A DNA stretch of 64,000 bases from Eurosta solidaginis. Taxonomy: Eukaryota; Arthropoda; Insecta; Diptera; Tephritidae. Positions within the stretch are counted from its first letter, which is position 1. The number at the start of each line of letters is the position of its first letter. A model generated the notes under the pieces. That model did no database searches. It had not been told where the DNA came from and saw only the letters and a program-made list of their open reading frames with translations. Positions 58,850 to 64,000 of the stretch are shown piece by piece. The position numbers were made by a program, and so were the translations under genes. The stretch covers positions 374,309,601-374,373,600 of the forward strand of contig NC_090319.1 in the NCBI RefSeq assembly GCF_040869045.1, read 5' to 3'.

Positions 58850-59582
58850 TTAGTGTTGTGTATATGTGTATGTACATTAGGGAGCGTGCCCGGCTAACTA
58901 GAGCCAGAGCGCAACAAAAGAAGGATCCAAACAGAGTCTCTATGTGAGCGATCTTGCATTGTTTTTTCGTAAACATCAAAAAACATACATTTCGATAAGC
59001 GTCTACGAAGTCTAGTGGGAAAAAATTTAAGCTGTGGTGCGAATACACGACAATGATACTTTTTTTGTTGTACCTAAGGAAGGTCTTTTTTTTTCTGAAC
59101 ATATGTCAACAGTGACAAGTTACAAAAAATGCCATACTCTGGCTTATTTTATTTTTCTTATTTCGAAAAGTTCTAATAGTTCTTAAAGTCAAGTGATTTT
59201 AACAGTCACGGATAAAAATTCAAAATAATTCCTGAAAGCTCCAGAAAAGGTTTAGGAACAGATTAAACTTAATTTGGTTCCGAACAATGAAGGCAATAAT
59301 TATATAATATAAGGTCTTTATAAGCTGCATATTTAGTAAAACTGCAATCCTTATTAATTTTGTTTTCTTGACATGGGTGTCAGTTGATGTGTATATATTA
59401 AAACGATTTTCCTTCATCTATTGTGAAGTTTAGTTCGCACATAAACACATTTCGATGTTCTACAATCCTTAAAGGTTCAGAGCGAAACATGGCACTGAGG
59501 ATGGCGTAACGCCGAAAAAGAGTTTTCTCCAAACAAAATGTTAGATATGTAGTTGTATCCATATAAATTAGTTGATATTAAT

Positions 59583-60193
59583 TAGAGCTTATGATTTCTT
59601 CTCGAACACAAGCGAGATTTTCAAGACCCGAGAAATCGAGAACTCGACTTCTCGCGAGATTCTCGTATCTCGAAGTACTCGTAAATCTCGCGAGCTTCTC
59701 GACGTAAACTTAATTGCTGTATGGACAGTATTTATGCACTTGGTTTTTTTCTTGTAAATTTTTTGCTGATTATATTTCTTTCCACTGACATTTAACTCAA
59801 AACATATTTATTATACATATAATTTTGTTCACATTTTATTTTTTTAACATTTTATTTAAAAACGCTTCTCGCAAGATTCTCGAATCTCGAAATACTCGTA
59901 ATACTAGCGAGCTTCTCGACTTCCAATTCTCGCGAGATGCCCAACTTTCAATCCAGTCGCTGCATTGGTAGTATTCTGTACATTTCGGTGTTTTTAGTTG
60001 TGTTTTTCTAGAAATTTTGGCTTGTGCTCCAGAATAAATCATAAGCTCTATATAAAACAACTGATGAATCGATTAAATTGAATTTCGAGAAGCCCGCGAG
60101 CCTTACGAGTCATTCGAGATTCGAGAATCTCGCGAGAAGGCGAGATTCACGGGAAATCTCTTCTCGAACAAGTTCAAGAAATCGTAAGCTCTA
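59583..60193. mobile_element. hAT-type MITE (611 bp) rich in CTCGCGAGA palindromes
   Basis: Ends are inverted repeats TAGAGCTTAYGATTTCTT, flanked by an exact 8-bp duplication ATATTAAT (59575-59582 and 60194-60201). Modules B and C show the single ATATTAAT site. TCTCGCGAGAT-like palindromes recur near both ends. Confidence 0.8.
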
Positions 60194-60583
60194 ATATTAA
60201 TCGATAGAAATCGCCTACCTATTTCTCAAATTCACTACAATTGTTTTTTAGCAAATTATATGTTCATCAAAATGCTGAGCACCGTATGTGAAGATACGAG
60301 GGGTCTAATTGAAGTTATTATGTTTCTCGCCTGCAGCTTAGGACATAACCTAGCCTAAGTGGAAGATGCCTGTGCAAAAACACCCTATCGCAGCGAACTT
60401 TTGAAAAACACGTTATATAAGAATTTGCTTGATGAGAACTCTATTTTAATTTATTGTAGAACATATCTCTTTTTGACTATGTTTTCATCATATCAAAGAA
60501 TTTATTATACCTTCACATGCAATGCGACTTTGTTTACTCATATTGTTAAGAGAGCACATAAATAATTATTAAAAATTTTGTGC

Positions 60584-60590
60584 TATAAAA
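60584..60590 (+). promoter_or_regulatory. TATA box of cystatin D
   Basis: TATAAAA in GTGCTATAAAAGGCAG, 98 bp upstream of the ATG. The leader closely matches genes B and C. Confidence 0.8.
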
Positions 60591-60687
60591 GGCAGCCCTT
60601 GTTCTGAGATATCAACAGTTTTACCTTCTTCTTTACGCGAAAAACTATCTTTTGAATCCTAAAGATTAAAACAAAAAACTAATAATA

Positions 60688-60753
60688 ATGTTGAGTACGA
60701 AGTTGTTTTTATTGTTAAGCTGTTTAGTCAGCGTAGCGCTCACGCAGCCTAAG
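60688..60753 (+). CDS. Cystatin D exon 1 (signal peptide), gene continues past the right edge
   Basis: 66 nt from ATG to AAG before a GTAAAG donor. Encodes MLSTKLFLLLSCLVSVAL, then TQPK. Intron 1 runs to the window end. In genes A and C exon 2 lies about 75-85 bp before the block that here ends at base 64000, so exon 2 of D should start near 64080. Whether the gene is intact cannot be seen. Confidence 0.8.
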
Positions 60754-61139
60754 GTAAAGAATAGTTAAAAAAGATAGTGGAAACCAAATGTTTTAAAAGA
60801 GTTTGTTTGTATATTGATATACTCAAATACATAAATACGTATGCACAGGTGTTCTGACTAAAAATAAAATTCACATATCAGCGTTGAAATTGCATTACCA
60901 CGTATCCAGTATTTTGGAAATACCTTAAGTGATGTCACATATAAGATATAGAGATTTAAACGGGTATATTTTTTATTTTTTTTTTTGAATAGCTGGTTCT
61001 GAAACTCGATGGTCAGCTTGACTAAACTATGTAACTAATCTATTTCAAAAGAATGGGCTTAATGAATAACTATAACGATTTTTACAAAATTATTAAAACA
61101 ATAATTAATTGAATCGTTCGTGAAACATTTTAGTGAACA

Positions 61140-61680
61140 TATTTGATTACACTGTGTAACAATGAAACAAATGAAAAGATAGCATAGGAGCGGAAACGAA
61201 AGGGACGGTAAAAGAGAAACGGAGTTGGAGTGGGAAAGAGAGGAAGGGGTAGGGCGCAGAAAAAGGGGGCTGAAGAGTTCTTAAAATTTATCAACAGTAA
61301 AAATTTGGGGAAAATTCCATATTCAAACAATTTATTTTTATACGAAGCTATTTAATAGTTCTTAAATAAAGTTAAGTAAGGCAGCTACAGATAGGAATTT
61401 AAAACAATTCAAAAAAGCTCCCGGTAAGGATAGGGCAAAAGATCAAAAATAAGTATTCAAAGACTTAAGTAAAGCATCAGAAAGGTTCCAAAATGACTCT
61501 AAAAAGACTTTTAATCGCACTTACAAACATATAGGTGAAGCTAGTTCAAACGTATTTAAAAGTTCTCTTCCTAAAGACATAAAAGTTAGTGAGGTTCATT
61601 GGGCAAACAGAAATAAAGGTATAGGACAACATAGAACTCAGTCATTTATAAAGGGGTAGCATCTTTAATGGTATATTGAA
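61140..61680 (+). repeat. Cystatin D intron 1, part matching A and C
   Basis: A purine-rich run (61190-61275) is the complement of the polypyrimidine tract in intron 1 of A and C; about 61530-61670 is the complement of about 14340-14470. Confidence 0.65.
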
Positions 61681-61724
61681 AATTGTGGGTAAGTATATTG
61701 ACATATCAAATTATTCGTATAACT

Positions 61725-62894
61725 TAGGGTGGCCAGACGTCCCCACTTTCGGGGATTTGTCCCCGATTTCGACGACTTGTCCCCGCGTCCCCGCTTATAC
61801 TCTAAATGCCCCGGCTTTTATGATTTACCAGCAGTCATGTAAGAATTATGTGCTTTTGTTGCTGACAACACGAATACGAATTTCGGAGGAGTCAATCGCA
61901 ATGGAAAATATAACATTTTTCACAGACTACAAAATCTCAATGCTGAATTGATTGGGATCGGATTTTCCCCACATATTATACACAATTTGGCCCATCATGG
62001 ATTGGAGCAGTTTGTTCTATTTGATATAAATTGTATTGTGTACAAATTGTACGAACACTATTTACACTGTTCGAACAACGGAATTGAAGTCATTTTGCGA
62101 ATTCTCAAAACAAACCACCTGCAATGATTGAGCGTTTTTTTTAATAATTACGTCAGCGAAAGTTATCTATTATTTGTCCATTCATTTATGGCTTTGTTCC
62201 ATTCAAAAAGCGCTTCTATTGAAAAAAAAGACAATAGCATTTTAGATATAGTTTCAGTTTACGATGATCTCCTATTAAAAGTGGATGAACGACAAAAATC
62301 GAATTTTATTCCATTAGATGTAAGGACGAATTTGGCACAATTAAGAAAAGATGGAGAGGACCATGCTTGCGACGAATTTTTGGCAAAAATCGAAATTGTT
62401 TATTGTGAAGCTTTAGAATATCTTAAACTTTGGACGTCAGGATTTTCGGAATTCAGAGTTTTCAAATGGTTGGATTTCAAAACAGATCAAAACTGGCAAT
62501 ATAGTGAAGTAGAACCATGCCTCTTTTATTTGCTTGAAAAAAAGTGACCATCAATAATTCTTTGTTACATGATCAAATAGTAAATTTGAAAAAATTTTTG
62601 GAATCCAAGGCCGACGATCACGATTTTTTTGCACAAAAATCTGCAAGCGCCAAAATGGCTGCGGTTTGTTCAGCTAATAAAGATCTCGAAGGATATTCGG
62701 AAGTGCTCAAAATTGCTCGATTTTTCTATTCGATACCATGTCACAAAGTGAACTGCGAACGAATTGTCTCCTTAATGTGCTCGCAATGGGCAAAAGAAAG
62801 AAATCGTTTGACTGTTGAAAATGTTGGGCACATCCTTCGAGTGAAGTTTAATTTTTCAGATTTTACATGTCTCGAACCCCATATAACGTCTTGA
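61725..62894 (+). pseudogene. hAT transposase fragment with 5' terminal repeat, in cystatin D intron 1
   Basis: A TAGGGTGGCCAGACGTCCCC end starts it. Degraded frames follow: HRLQNLNAELIGIGFSPHII, HYLHCSNNGIEVILRILK, then 62128-62547 (LPLDVRTNLAQLRKDGEDHA-like region reading FIPLDVRTNLAQ) and 62544-62894. The last holds the hAT C-terminal dimerisation domain: ARFFYSIPCHKVNCERIVSL, then QWAKERNRLTVENV. Stops and a frame change separate the parts, and no right terminal repeat was found, so it is a truncated relic of a BED/hAT-family element. Confidence 0.8.
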
Positions 62895-63059
62895 GAAATG
62901 TTTACGTTATCGCGCAGTGTTATCAAGGCTCATATACTACCATTCTGTCTATATAAAAAGATGGAGTCTTTTTTAGGCGGACGTGTATCTTTGGTTGTTG
63001 TAGCTTAAACGCGTCGGGGGAGTTTAACCAAACATATAGAGATTAGTCATGGTTTCACC

Positions 63060-64000
63060 GACAATCACCGAGGCAGCGAATCAACATATTCACCGGCTCA
63101 TCGCTAAAGGGCCGAGGGTCTGCCCTCGCCAATAATTTGCCTCATTGATAGATTGTGTCGTATTTGCCGATTCTTTCAACTGTGATCCAATGTGCCAGTG
63201 AAATTATCAGCTATTGTAAGCACAACGAAGGCTTTAGTCTATCACATTTTGTGATTGTGTCTCTACCATCCGCCTCATTTCGCCTCCTGTCTCATCCACC
63301 AGTAAAGTTTCTTTAAAGCATTCTTCCGTGGGGACGAGCTATTCGCCCCCATCAATCACATTTACAACACCTACAATACACTTTCATGTAATTTGTCGAA
63401 CTCACCGGCTTGCATTACGCAGATTTAAATACGACAATCGTCGGGTATGCATGCTTGCCGGCGGAAGAAGTAGAGGAAGTGAAAGTAGAAAGAGGGATTG
63501 GACAAGAGGATAGGAAAGAGAGTTGAATGGCTGATGAAATGTGAAGCAAATAAGTAAGTAGAACAGAAAGTGGAAAAAAAGAGAGCTTATAGTGAATGAA
63601 AGGGGACGAGTGAAAAACGAAAGGGAGGATAAATGAGAAAAGAAGTTGGAGAGGGGAAGAGAGGAAGGGGTAGGGGTAGACATAGCGAGGGCGGCAGAGA
63701 AAGGGTCAGAGACAAACGAAAAGAGAAAGTAAGAGGGAACGTATAAGATATATGGAGAGTAAAAGGAAGAGTTAAATGAACGGGATTAGCAGGAGTAAAA
63801 ATAAAACTAAGTCTCCAAGGAAAAGGGAGAGGGCTGCGGGGAGATGAAAAAGGTGAGAAAAATAAACAATTCAATAGGATTGATTGCTTTTCAATAAGAC
63901 TTCGTATTATTTTGCTGCCTACTGGAGCTTTAATTTTCTTTACCATGAAATTTTACTTCGAGACAAGTTTCTGCAAAATACCACATAGTGTGCCATTTTC
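63060..64000 (-). repeat. Cystatin D intron 1 block, inverted copy of 13238-14190
   Basis: Reverse complement matches the intron 1 block of cystatin A nearly end to end, including GGCGAGGGCAGACCCTCGGC near 63110 and the TTTTGCAGAAACTTGT start near 63970. The strand given is that of the A-like orientation. Confidence 0.75.

Larger units (their letters stand above)
57640..60583 (+). repeat. 5' flank of cystatin D (paralogous block, inverted relative to B and C)
   Basis: Reverse complement matches the flanks of B and C. A Harbinger-type MITE and a hAT-type MITE interrupt it. Non-coding. Confidence 0.65.

Noticed and set aside
63402..63946. Ser/Leu/Pro-rich minus-strand frames near the right edge
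   Set aside because: Translation of the polypyrimidine part of cystatin intron 1; not conserved as a frame in the copy at 13238-14190.
1..64000. tRNA or rRNA genes
   Set aside because: No cloverleaf or rRNA-like segment was noticed by eye on either strand; a covariance search would be needed to exclude one.

Overview
The window is eukaryotic: AT-rich DNA with GT-AG introns, TATA-box promoters, AATAAA signals and dense transposable elements. The element mix (errantivirus-type LTR element, P-family transposase, Penelope-like element, (GGAC)n mini-me/DINE-1-like repeats) and sarcocystatin-like genes point to a higher fly. A tephritid fruit fly is my best guess, by inference only.

The host signal is a broken-up cluster of small secreted cystatins (cysteine-protease inhibitors). 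I find four first-exon/promoter modules. Genes A (exons 16291-10692), B (exon 1 at 23097-23032) and C (exons 40619-37730) lie on the minus strand; gene D (exon 1 at 60688-60753) lies on the plus strand. Each has a TATA box about 80-105 bp before the start position. Only C is complete and intact here (122 aa, three exons). A is a pseudogene with a lost start codon, a nonsense codon and a deleted QVVAG loop. B keeps only promoter and exon 1. D runs off the right edge, and its second exon should lie just past base 64000. The sequence around these exons (intron 1 and up to about 4 kb of 5' flank) recurs with each gene, so much of the window is old segmental duplication, not only dispersed repeats.

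Layout. 1-5779: a non-LTR retrotransposon running in from the left, with a young LTR element nested in its 3' UTR; that element has two apparently identical 415-bp LTRs but only an env-like ORF. 5794-8714: a putative DNA transposon with a minus-strand multi-exon gene and a 560-bp solo LTR. 10.6-19.3 kb: cystatin A with an RTE-like fragment in intron 2, a PIF/Harbinger element in intron 1, and a mini-me-like repeat with a Penelope-like element in the promoter flank. 19.7-22.6 kb: retroelement debris. 22.6-26.9 kb: the cystatin B module. 27-36.3 kb: a decayed P-family transposase, a second THAP exon and retroelement relics. 36.3-45 kb: cystatin C and its flank, holding a non-autonomous Helitron. 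45.3-50.5 kb: a large fold-back element with 130-bp tandem arrays in both arms. 50.5-52.1 kb: a dimeric satellite. 54.3-56.1 kb: another mini-me-like copy. 57.6-64 kb: the inverted cystatin D module, carrying a Harbinger-type MITE, a hAT-type MITE and a hAT transposase fragment.

Because the cystatin modules are paralogous, empty sites can be read from one copy to date and delimit insertions in another. This gives exact target-site duplications for several elements. Reading was by eye, so repeat boundaries given with 'about' may be off by tens of bases.
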